A stretch of DNA of 7,813 nucleotides from contig JAUWKC010000068.1 of assembly GCA_030607345.1 (NCBI GenBank), forward strand, positions 1 through 7,813, written 5' to 3'. Every line of letters begins with the position of its first letter. Within the stretch, counting starts at the first letter, position 1. Of this stretch, positions 1 through 6,027 are shown piece after piece. The notes under the pieces were generated by a model that saw only the letters and a list, made by a program, of their open reading frames with translations, had not been told where the DNA came from and ran no database searches. The DNA is from Planctomycetota bacterium. GTDB lineage: Bacteria > Planctomycetota > Phycisphaerae > Sedimentisphaerales > SG8-4. Both the position numbers and the translations under genes were made by a program.

Positions 1-415
1 GGTTCGTCCAACGGAGCTGGATTAGCGAAAGGAATCTGGCGAAGTTCTCTATGCTTACGTCTTTGAGTTCCAGATGGCAGGTTTGAGTCTTTTGCCGTTT
101 GGAGGTCCTCGGTGGTTTGGAACTGAGTTCATAATTAGCTGAAGGTATCTCGACCAGTCGCGCTACGGCATCAACCGCCCTGTAATATTCGAATTCGGCA
201 TCCTCTTGCTTGTCACCTGCAACGTCAAGACGCCCGGGGTCTAACTTCAGGATGCCGTCTATGGTCTTCTGGGCCTCGGCGTACTGGACCATGTCGTTAT
301 TCAAGGCTCGCTCTGCGGCGGGCAAATAGACACCACCGACGAGCAGCGGCCACAGGGCAGCAACTGCCGGAATCACTACGTAGTAAAAAAGTGGATTCTT
401 ATAAATGTTTTTCAT
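1..415 (-). CDS. gspM: GspM-like T2SS assembly-platform protein (5' part, cut by window edge)
   Basis: This is the first 138 codons of an open frame that runs off the low end of the window. The ATG at 415-413 shares one base with the gspL stop (TGATG), so translation is probably coupled. The protein starts with a short basic cytoplasmic stretch (MKNIYKNP), then one membrane helix at about residues 11-31, then a periplasmic part with a helical, charged segment (about 32-85). Near the cut, around residues 112-135, a 'CHLELKDVSIENFARFLSLI' segment looks like the start of the ferredoxin-like fold of the PilO/GspM family. In the T2SS, GspM is a bitopic inner-membrane protein that pairs with GspL and helps link the ATPase to the pseudopilus. 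The call rests mainly on position after gspL plus this topology; GspM sequences diverge strongly, and a PilO-type name would be equally defensible. No stop is seen, so full length is unknown. Confidence 0.8.
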   Translation of the reverse strand, partial: MKNIYKNPLFYYVVIPAVAALWPLLVGGVYLPAAERALNNDMVQYAEAQKTIDGILKLDPGRLDVAGDKQEDAEFEYYRAVDAVARLVEIPSANYELSSKPPRTSKRQKTQTCHLELKDVSIENFARFLSLIQLRWTN

Positions 416-1902
416 CAGGTTCTTCTCCCACTTGTTCTTGTGCTCTTGCGGTCACTGTTCTTAGGCGCCACTGTTATATTAAAACTATGACGCGGCCCCT
501 CCTGCTGAAATCTTTTTTGCGGGATACTCATTTTTTCATTGATGGTGTCGAACACCTTGAGCGTGTTTTTATGGGCTGACGTGTCGCCTCTTATGCTAAT
601 GCTCTTACCCGTCACTGTAATGCTGTCGATATTCAGGTCGGTCCGCTTAGCGCATTTGTTAAACGCCTCCAGTAGCAGCGTCAATCTTCTGGCTATCGCT
701 TCTTCGTCACCGCCCTGCCCGATGTTGTGTTGAACGAGCCTTGATATAGCACCGAGTTTCTTGACGGCGTCCTTCATACGGCTCGGCATCCTTTGGCCCA
801 ATGCGACGGCGGAGTACTGCGGCTTTAGCTTATTGTACACATTTGTTCCATACCTGTTGACCTGGAGCAATTGCGCCGTAACGTAGACCCCCAGTGCCAC
901 TATAAGCACGCACACTGAGACGCTGAGGAATTTGACCGTTTTCTCCAACCGTCGTTTTTTGCCCTGGTAAGGCATGTAATCGTTGCGGAAGTTTATGCTG
1001 CGCGTCTTTTCCAAAGGCGCCAAAGCTCCGCCGCAAGCGACGGCAAAATCAACGAGGTCGGCACAACCAGCCAGAAGCTCCGAGTCCGCAACGACCCAGT
1101 CGCTCAACTCGACCTCGGCCACTTCCATGCCGAGTCTTTCGCTAAGCTGCCGACAGTTTAGGGCCCCGGTCGAATCGAGCACCCTAAGCTGAGTTACCGG
1201 CTCACCGGCACCAAACAGGGCAATGGTTAAAGGCACCTCTCTGGCCAACAGTTTGGCTCTATCCTGCGTGGGCCCGACCAGAAAGGCCCGCATGCCGGGG
1301 CTTTGGCGTGATTCTGCAAAGCCGACAAGGTAAGCGCTGCGACCCGACAGCATCACAAAGAGTGAATTTGGACCGTCAGCAGGCCGGAGGTTTTGCTCAA
1401 TAAACCTCGACAGACAGACTATATCGGGTTCCACCGCTACAGGGTCAATGCCGTTGCCCTGCAGGGCAGTAAGGATTTCCGATAGTATCTGGTGTTCAGC
1501 AGTGAATACAGCCAACTGAGAACCGCCCTGGTCCGTCGAAGCTATCTTGTAGGCTACGGCCACGCTGTTTATATCCGCGGAAAGGGCCCCTTCCGTGTCA
1601 AATTTGATTGTCTGATTGATTTGCCTCGTGTCGGTGAAATCACTGTGAAGCTTGTGCTGCATAAACATTGCGCGGTCCACGGCCACATATGCCTCGGCAA
1701 AGGTCAACTGCCTTTCGGCACAGCCTGCCGCTATCAGTCGTGCCAATTCCGACATCGCCGCGCCGCTGTCGGCGTCCTGTTGCGGCTCCAAAGAGACATC
1801 GAAGGCGCCAAGAATTCGTCTGCCCTTGCCCAACGAGTCGAGGCAGACGACAGTCGCTCCGGTTTTGCTCAGATAGATTCCCAAATAGTTTTTGTTTTCC
1901 AC
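415..1902 (-). CDS. gspL: GspL, T2SS assembly-platform protein (PilM-like plus PilN-like)
   Basis: This 495-residue bitopic inner-membrane protein should recruit the GspE ATPase on its cytoplasmic side and contact GspM and the pseudopilins on the periplasmic side. Residues 1-300 form an actin-like (PilM/GspL) domain beginning 'LGIYLSKTGATVV'. An 'INFRNDYM' motif near 303 resembles the start of PilN-type proteins. A basic patch (KKRRLEK) precedes a single membrane helix at about 323-346. A helical linker follows, then a small ferredoxin-like domain at about 403-480 ('DLNIDSITVTGKSISIRGD'). The last 15 residues are basic and Ser/Thr-rich. The start is GTG, preceded by GGGAG 10 nt upstream, and lies 26 nt after the gspK stop. 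The Asp residues usual in the phosphate-binding loops of ATP-binding actin-like proteins are missing from both expected places (near 8-15 and 181-191), so nucleotide binding is doubtful. Function follows from position and architecture; confidence in the family is high. Confidence 0.88.
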   Translation of the reverse strand: MENKNYLGIYLSKTGATVVCLDSLGKGRRILGAFDVSLEPQQDADSGAAMSELARLIAAGCAERQLTFAEAYVAVDRAMFMQHKLHSDFTDTRQINQTIKFDTEGALSADINSVAVAYKIASTDQGGSQLAVFTAEHQILSEILTALQGNGIDPVAVEPDIVCLSRFIEQNLRPADGPNSLFVMLSGRSAYLVGFAESRQSPGMRAFLVGPTQDRAKLLAREVPLTIALFGAGEPVTQLRVLDSTGALNCRQLSERLGMEVAEVELSDWVVADSELLAGCADLVDFAVACGGALAPLEKTRSINFRNDYMPYQGKKRRLEKTVKFLSVSVCVLIVALGVYVTAQLLQVNRYGTNVYNKLKPQYSAVALGQRMPSRMKDAVKKLGAISRLVQHNIGQGGDEEAIARRLTLLLEAFNKCAKRTDLNIDSITVTGKSISIRGDTSAHKNTLKVFDTINEKMSIPQKRFQQEGPRHSFNITVAPKNSDRKSTRTSGRRT

Positions 1903-1928
1903 TTTTATCTCGCTCCCAAAACCGGTCT

Positions 1929-3296
1929 TCAGCCGGAAATCATTGCAATCCTATTAGTTTTCTTCTCATCCTTGGTTATGGCTATCACTGCCGACGCCTC
2001 TGCGGCGCCACTGACGGCGGTCACCCTGATTGTAAAAAAGGTGCTCCTGGTTGTAATGTACTGTTCACACTCGCGAATGGAGTCGGAGTAGCTGAACAAG
2101 ACGTTTTTCAAATCAGCTATATCTTTGAACGGTTTTTGGCGTCTTCTCAGGATGATTTCCTGGGCTATATCAACGGCGTCGCCGCCGAATGTAAAGGCGG
2201 CTTCCAGCACATGCCGCGGGGCGGTATTGACGTTGACTTTGGCCGAACCCCAGATGCCAATATACTTCAAAGGCGCTTCTTCTCTGGTCTCACTGACTAT
2301 TGTGGGCCTTGCCAGAGTCTCGGTATCTATCAGCGAGCTGTGAAGAACTCTTGAGAAATCCGCCGCCTGTTCGGCTACCTGCTGTCCAGGCGATACTTTG
2401 GTCGTGACGTATCGGCGAGAGGCGGTTTTAGGTCTCCGCACGCCCCGACGCGCTGTTGTCGGCCTTGTTACACGTTCTCTCTTGGTGATTTCCCTGAACT
2501 TGAGGCGGAAGGGTTTTTCTTTGCTCAATTGTTCCAACTGGTCCTCTATCGCATAGATTTGAACCTCGTTGACATCCATCCACTCGCAGAAGTTTTCGAA
2601 GCCGGCCAGGACTTCGCGTTTTATCTTGTCATCATCTGTGAGCATCCAGCCGATGGGATACTTGGCGTTCTCGTCTTCAATTTCAATGGTAACCTTCGCC
2701 GAGCCTATTTCCAACTCGATTGGTTCAGTTACGTACGGCCAGGCCGGGCCGTAAGGGCCCGGAATTACGAGCAGGTTCGGGTCATTGAAGTTACCTGCGA
2801 GCCCAGGACGCCCAATGTCATTCGTATCATTAACGTTGTTGAGGTCGTTGGCTCCACCGACGTTTGTCATAGCATTAAAGGCATGTAAGAGGGCGTCGTC
2901 CGTGATATTGGCAATGTCACCAAGACCGCCTTGCGTGAAGTTGGCGTCCGCGCCGCGTTCGTCAGCCCTGATGGCAGCGAGTTCATCAAGAAGCTCCTGG
3001 TACTCCGGCTCGCTAAGATGGAACAGGTCGGAGAAATCAGGTACATTTGGGCGGCCTATGAGGCTGGGTGAGATGTCTTGAAGTCTGGTCAGTGCGTATT
3101 TTACCGCTGAATCGCACCCATACCGAGCCGCCTGATAATCCATAATGTACTGGCTGCGGCGGCGCTGAGTGGAAACCTTGCTGCTCAAAGTGTAACCCAG
3201 GGTGGTGAGCACCACCAACAATACGAGGGTCACCAGGAGCACAACACCTGAGCGATGTGTTCTGTCGTCACAATTTGTTAAGCTCTGGTTATTCAT
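1929..3296 (-). CDS. gspK: GspK, minor pseudopilin (tip protein)
   Basis: GspK is the large minor pseudopilin that, with GspI and GspJ, caps the pseudopilus and starts its assembly. The preferred start is ATG at 3296, with AAGG 7 nt upstream and 4 nt after the gspJ stop; an in-frame ATG at 3344 would add 16 residues inside gspJ and is less likely. The product has 455 residues. The leader ends RTHRSG (cleavage after Gly17) and is followed by a helix VVLLVTLVLLVVL that lacks Glu at mature position 5, as is typical for GspK and unlike other pseudopilins. Further GspK marks are 'IEIEDENAKYPIG' at 204-216, 'KVNVNTAPRHVLEA' at 353-366 and a helical stretch with 'KPFKDIADLKNVL' at 388-400. Two low-complexity inserts stand out: an Asn/Asp-rich loop at 144-176 and an Arg/Lys-rich loop at 268-300. 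The length is above the usual 300-350 residues, and the inserts explain part of this. Confidence 0.92.
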   Translation of the reverse strand: MNNQSLTNCDDRTHRSGVVLLVTLVLLVVLTTLGYTLSSKVSTQRRRSQYIMDYQAARYGCDSAVKYALTRLQDISPSLIGRPNVPDFSDLFHLSEPEYQELLDELAAIRADERGADANFTQGGLGDIANITDDALLHAFNAMTNVGGANDLNNVNDTNDIGRPGLAGNFNDPNLLVIPGPYGPAWPYVTEPIELEIGSAKVTIEIEDENAKYPIGWMLTDDDKIKREVLAGFENFCEWMDVNEVQIYAIEDQLEQLSKEKPFRLKFREITKRERVTRPTTARRGVRRPKTASRRYVTTKVSPGQQVAEQAADFSRVLHSSLIDTETLARPTIVSETREEAPLKYIGIWGSAKVNVNTAPRHVLEAAFTFGGDAVDIAQEIILRRRQKPFKDIADLKNVLFSYSDSIRECEQYITTRSTFFTIRVTAVSGAAEASAVIAITKDEKKTNRIAMISG

Positions 3297-3300
3297 CAGT

Positions 3301-4164
3301 CTACCTTCGCGTGGTTTTGACTTTTGCTTTTGACCCTGTATCACTTATCCTGTCCGGCTTTTCTTGCTCATCATCGGCATCTTCGTTATCTTCCAGTGCT
3401 TCGTCGTCTTCGGGGGCTTTTTCATCTTCCGGGGCGCCGAGCGCCTGGGCGCTATCGGGTATGAATACAAAGCCGATTTTTCTGGTTCTGTTAATAGCTA
3501 TGGTTCGCGTAAATTTCTCTTGCTCTGGTACCTCCAGGGTACCTTCAAGAGTTTCATAAGGCTCGGCAAAGGAGATGGCTACCACAATGCCGGTCGGCAT
3601 CGTCTTACCGGGCCAGTTCTTTACGAACTTGTCTTTACCCTGGGGGACCTTTATATCAAAATACGTGACACCGGAACATACCTGCACGAATGGGTACGCC
3701 TTTTCCCAATCAGCTCGCGGCTCATCGAGCAGCTTGTCTTCCAAGGCCATTCCACTGTGCTTGCGGTACAAAACGAGGCCGTTGGCGTCGCTTTCGTAAT
3801 CATAACTGCTCTGCCAGACTATCGTCTCGAACTCTTCGTCCCGCCCCTTTTTCTTGATAGTCTTATAGATTCTAAGCCTGGCGGCCTGGTAAATTCCTAT
3901 GATTTTATTGTCGACAAATACTTTCGTGTCGGGGCCTGAGCTGATTATTCTGTCAAGGTCCTCTGCGATTCGCTGCAGGACTTCTCTGGCCAGGCGACCC
4001 TTGTCAAGGTTTCGACTGATTGTCGCGGCGGTGCCTCGGGCATGAGTGTACACGGTCAGAACGGCAACCAGTACCATGGACCCTATGATTACCGCCGCCA
4101 TCACCTCGGCCAGCGTAAAACCACTTCGGCGTCTGATTAGTTTCGATGCAAAATTCATAATCAT
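3301..4164 (-). CDS. gspJ: GspJ, minor pseudopilin with acidic C-terminal tail
   Basis: GspJ is a minor pseudopilin of the T2SS tip complex. The leader (MIMNFASKLIRRRSG) is basic and ends in Gly15; the mature N-terminus FTLAEVMAAVIIGSM has Phe1 and Glu5, the classic type IV prepilin pattern, followed by a hydrophobic helix to about residue 38. The periplasmic domain runs to about 235. It includes 'RLAREVLQRIAEDLDRI' (57-73) and late beta strands ('TGIVVAISFAEPYETLEGTL'), which match the GspJ family. The 287 residues exceed the usual 190-220 because of a C-terminal tail (about 243-287) dominated by Glu and Asp with Ala and Pro, ending in a short basic KAKVKTTRR. Two starts are possible, ATG at 4164 or at 4158; a GGTGA lies 4 nt before the first and 10 nt before the second. 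Either gives a plausible leader. The gene begins 4 nt after gspI. Confidence 0.9.
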   Translation of the reverse strand: MIMNFASKLIRRRSGFTLAEVMAAVIIGSMVLVAVLTVYTHARGTAATISRNLDKGRLAREVLQRIAEDLDRIISSGPDTKVFVDNKIIGIYQAARLRIYKTIKKKGRDEEFETIVWQSSYDYESDANGLVLYRKHSGMALEDKLLDEPRADWEKAYPFVQVCSGVTYFDIKVPQGKDKFVKNWPGKTMPTGIVVAISFAEPYETLEGTLEVPEQEKFTRTIAINRTRKIGFVFIPDSAQALGAPEDEKAPEDDEALEDNEDADDEQEKPDRISDTGSKAKVKTTRR

Positions 4165-4168
4165 TGCG

Positions 4169-4993
4169 TCACCATTTGAGCGTACTTAGCAACCACGCGA
4201 GTTGTTCATCCCTTGTCATATCATCCCAGTTATCCGGCAGCCAGTCGGGGCGTTCCTCCTGCTTTGGTTTTGGTTCATCATACCCCGGCTGCTCTGCGTC
4301 CTTCTGTTGGTCAGCCACTCTTTTCATCACATTCAAATACACCCGTCTTGCAAAGAGCTTGTCTTCCGCGGTCGGAGCACCGCCGGCCCGTTTGTAAAGC
4401 TCCAGCTCATAAGTAATGAAACCACTGCTGTCGGTCCTGAGCATTCCATTTTCGACCCACTGCTCGATAGTCTCAACATCGACGCCGGCATACGCAGCAG
4501 CTTCCTCGATAGTCTCGACAATCTGGCCGGCCAATTCCTCTTCTCTTTGCTTGTTTTGCTCGGCAACCTGCTTGACCTGTTTGTCGGTCAGCTTGGTCAG
4601 CCAGTGCGTTAGTTCAATGGTCTGCGTCTGGCTTTGTGCGTCGAAGTATTCGGCTGAGCACACGGCCCGGACCCACATTTGCGAGGTCAGCGGTTCGTTG
4701 AAAGTCTCAACAATCGTCTGCCAGGCAATGTCGGGATATAATTCGCTCGTGCCGTACTCGACAGTCTCTTTCGACGACCGGAAGGTGAGAATCTCCTCCA
4801 TATTGTTTCGTGCGACCTCAAAGGCCCGCGTGCGCAATGTTAAATCCGTCGCCGTGCACACACTTCGATGGATAACAACTACTACGCTCGAACTGACCAG
4901 GGCCAGTATCATCAGAGCGCCCATAACTTCGGGCAGGTTAAAGCCCCGGCGTCTGTGTCGACGTCTGGATTGTTCTTTTTCAAAACAATACAT
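4169..4993 (-). CDS. gspI: GspI, minor pseudopilin, enlarged with a HTH-like C-terminal extension
   Basis: The start chosen is ATG at 4993, with GAAGG 9 nt upstream, giving a 17-residue basic leader (MYCFEKEQSRRRHRRRG) and a 14 nt overlap with gspH. In-frame GTG 5029 and ATG 5026 would extend the leader to about 29 residues. Processing after Gly17 leaves FNLPEVMGALMILAL, with Glu5, then a membrane helix. Residues 18-133 have the size and pattern of a normal GspI, including 'ARNNMEEIL' at 61-69 and strand-rich sequence to 'TIELTHWL'. GspI proteins usually stop near 120-130 residues; this one continues to 274. The extension has a charged helix (about 134-160), a segment at 160-203 resembling an excisionase/MerR helix-turn-helix ('EEAAAYAGVDVETIEQWVEN'), a basic helix (about 210-231), and a Pro/acidic tail ending with four Trp in 24 residues. 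The pseudopilin identity is firm from the signal and gene order; the role of the extension is unknown. Confidence 0.87.
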   Translation of the reverse strand: MYCFEKEQSRRRHRRRGFNLPEVMGALMILALVSSSVVVVIHRSVCTATDLTLRTRAFEVARNNMEEILTFRSSKETVEYGTSELYPDIAWQTIVETFNEPLTSQMWVRAVCSAEYFDAQSQTQTIELTHWLTKLTDKQVKQVAEQNKQREEELAGQIVETIEEAAAYAGVDVETIEQWVENGMLRTDSSGFITYELELYKRAGGAPTAEDKLFARRVYLNVMKRVADQQKDAEQPGYDEPKPKQEERPDWLPDNWDDMTRDEQLAWLLSTLKW

Positions 4994-5555
4994 TTTCCTG
5001 AGCCTTCGGCAAAAACAGTTCGACATCACCTTCTTTTAGTTCCACTATTCTGTTCAGACGGTTAACCACTACCGAGTGGGGCTGTTCCTCATGGTCGAGC
5101 AGGACGATTTTGCCGCCATATTGCCAGCCTGAGTGCCCCGCCCGGAACTTTGCTATTCCATCGTTCGTATAGTCGTCGTCATCGAACATCACATACGACA
5201 CCCAGCAATTGTCACTAAAATAGCTGTCCACAATTATCTCTTCTTCCAGCACCTGCGACAGAACAGGCGATGTTATCTCACGAAGCATATATGCCTGTTC
5301 GGCCAGGTCGATAATCACTTCGTACCTTCTGTTGCTCTCCGCGGCGCCATTGGCGGCCATCTGCATCGTAGAGACAAAATCCTGAATATCCGCCTTGAAC
5401 GTATGCTTTCTCAGCAGCCCGAAGAGGTTCGGCATCGCCAGGAGCAGAAGCAGCGACATTATTACGATAACAACAATAAGTTCGGTGAGTGTGAAAGCGG
5501 CAAACCTCGCGGTGTTTCGCTTAGTATGCGTCAGTGCTGTACAGGTCCGTATCAT
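4980..5555 (-). CDS. gspH: GspH, minor pseudopilin with Ala at the -1 cleavage position
   Basis: GspH is the minor pseudopilin thought to join the tip complex to the GspG filament. ATG at 5555 is preferred, with GAGG just upstream, giving 191 residues and a 35 nt overlap with gspG. In-frame GTG codons at 5567 and 5564 are alternatives that would add 3 or 4 residues. The leader is basic (TKRNTARFAA) and the mature helix FTLTELIVVIVIMSLLLLLAMP has Phe1 and Glu5. The residue before the cleavage site is Ala20, where nearly all type IV prepilins have Gly; the codon is GCT. The globular part contains 'FKADIQDFVSTMQMAANGAA' at 53-72, matching the GspH/FimT helix, and a C-terminal strand pair around 'GWQYGGKIVLL' and 'VVVNRLNRIVEL'. 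The acidic stretch FDDDDYTNDG at 124-133 is a probable surface loop. The length is normal for the family. Confidence 0.89.
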   Translation of the reverse strand: MIRTCTALTHTKRNTARFAAFTLTELIVVIVIMSLLLLLAMPNLFGLLRKHTFKADIQDFVSTMQMAANGAAESNRRYEVIIDLAEQAYMLREITSPVLSQVLEEEIIVDSYFSDNCWVSYVMFDDDDYTNDGIAKFRAGHSGWQYGGKIVLLDHEEQPHSVVVNRLNRIVELKEGDVELFLPKAQENVLF

Positions 5556-5961
5556 AGCCCTCACCACCTTCTTCGCCGTCGGCGCCCCAGCTCACTATTC
5601 TAAAGTCGCCTCCTCCTTCCGGGTAACGTTCATAATAGAACTCGCGGCCCCACGCATCCCTGGGTATGTCGGTTGTCTCCAGGTATCCTCCCTGTGGATA
5701 ATTTTCAACATCGGTAGGCGGCTCGATAAGAGCGTAGAGTCCTTCCTCTTCGGTAGGAAACCGGCTGGTGTCCATCTTAAACTCACTAATCTTTGTATGG
5801 AGCATCTTAAGGTTCATCTTTGTAGTGACGACCCTGGCCCTGTCTATCTGGTCGGTCACCCTCGTAGCTACCAATGTAAACAGCAGGCCCAGTATAATCA
5901 GCACGGCCATAAGTTCTATCATCGTAAAGCCTTTGCTAATCCGTTGCCTTGTCTTTCTCAT
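5521..5961 (-). CDS. gspG: GspG, major pseudopilin
   Basis: GspG is the main filament subunit of the periplasmic pseudopilus that pushes substrates through the outer-membrane secretin. ATG at 5961 is preferred because GAGGAG lies 9 nt upstream; TTG at 5970, three codons earlier, abuts that site and is unlikely. The 146-residue product is of normal length. Its leader MRKTRQRISKG is short and basic, and cleavage after Gly11 leaves FTMIELMAVLIILGLL with Phe1 and Glu5. Family marks follow: 'RFPTEEEGLYALIEPP' at 67-82, 'IPRDAWGREFYYERYP' at 99-114 and 'IVSWGADGEEGGEGYDTDLY' at 122-141. The last contains the acidic loop that binds calcium in characterised GspG proteins; Asp137 and Asp139 are candidate ligands, an inference not tested here. 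It is the only gene here with a sizeable leader region of its own, which fits a need for higher expression of the major subunit. Confidence 0.96.
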   Translation of the reverse strand: MRKTRQRISKGFTMIELMAVLIILGLLFTLVATRVTDQIDRARVVTTKMNLKMLHTKISEFKMDTSRFPTEEEGLYALIEPPTDVENYPQGGYLETTDIPRDAWGREFYYERYPEGGGDFRIVSWGADGEEGGEGYDTDLYSTDAY

Positions 5962-5969
5962 TTTCCACA

Positions 5970-5990
5970 ACTCCTCAAAAGAGTTTTGAG
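5970..5990 (-). promoter_or_regulatory. gspG ribosome binding site partly inside a small hairpin
   Basis: On the coding strand the purine-rich GAGGAG (5976-5971) lies 9 nt before the gspG ATG and fixes that start. Its first three bases are also the end of a 7-bp hairpin, CTCAAAA (5990-5984) with TTTTGAG (5980-5974), closed by a 3-base loop. Pairing would partly hide the ribosome site. The overlap is directly visible; regulation is inference. Confidence 0.55.
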
Positions 5991-5999
5991 TTTTGAGTT
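5981..5999. repeat. Short 7-bp tandem repeat
   Basis: The plus strand reads GAGTTTT-GAGTTTT-GAGTT, about 2.7 copies of a 7-base unit. Because of the repeat, the right arm of the adjacent stem-loop (6017-6027) can pair perfectly with either 5989-5999 or 5982-5992. It probably arose by slippage or is part of a dispersed AT-rich intergenic repeat; the window holds only this one cluster. Confidence 0.7.
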
Positions 6000-6027
6000 C
6001 TTAGTTAAGAATAAGCAACTCAAAACT
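5989..6027 (-). promoter_or_regulatory. Strong inverted repeat (stem-loop) between gspF and gspG
   Basis: Bases 5989-5999 and 6017-6027 form a perfect 11-bp inverted repeat (AGTTTTGAGTT / AACTCAAAACT). The stem continues inward with 6000-6003 (CTTA) pairing with 6012-6015 (TAAG), with base 6016 bulged, for 15 pairs around an 8-base loop. The outer arm reaches into the gspF stop codon (6026-6028). No run of T follows on the coding strand, so it is not a standard intrinsic terminator. A role in mRNA processing or in protecting the message for the major pseudopilin is inferred from position only. Confidence 0.7.

Noticed and set aside
1921..1936. CCGG...CCGG inverted repeat between gspK and gspL
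   Set aside because: Only four base pairs with a 7-base loop; too short to support a function.
1492..2354. Overlapping plus-strand open frames opposite gspL and gspK (199 and 228 codons)
   Set aside because: They lie opposite well-supported genes, overlap each other in different frames, and read as low-quality Arg/Ser/Pro-rich protein.
3297..3344. Upstream ATG at 3344 for gspK
   Set aside because: It would lie inside gspJ and give a 33-residue leader, while ATG 3296 has a good ribosome site and follows the gspJ stop by 4 nt.
3364..3939. Plus-strand open frame (191 codons) opposite gspJ
   Set aside because: It is antisense to a gene with a clear prepilin signal, and no family features are visible.
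5974..6027. Intrinsic terminator after gspF
   Set aside because: The stem is AT-rich and no T-run follows on the coding strand; the next gene clearly belongs to the same operon.
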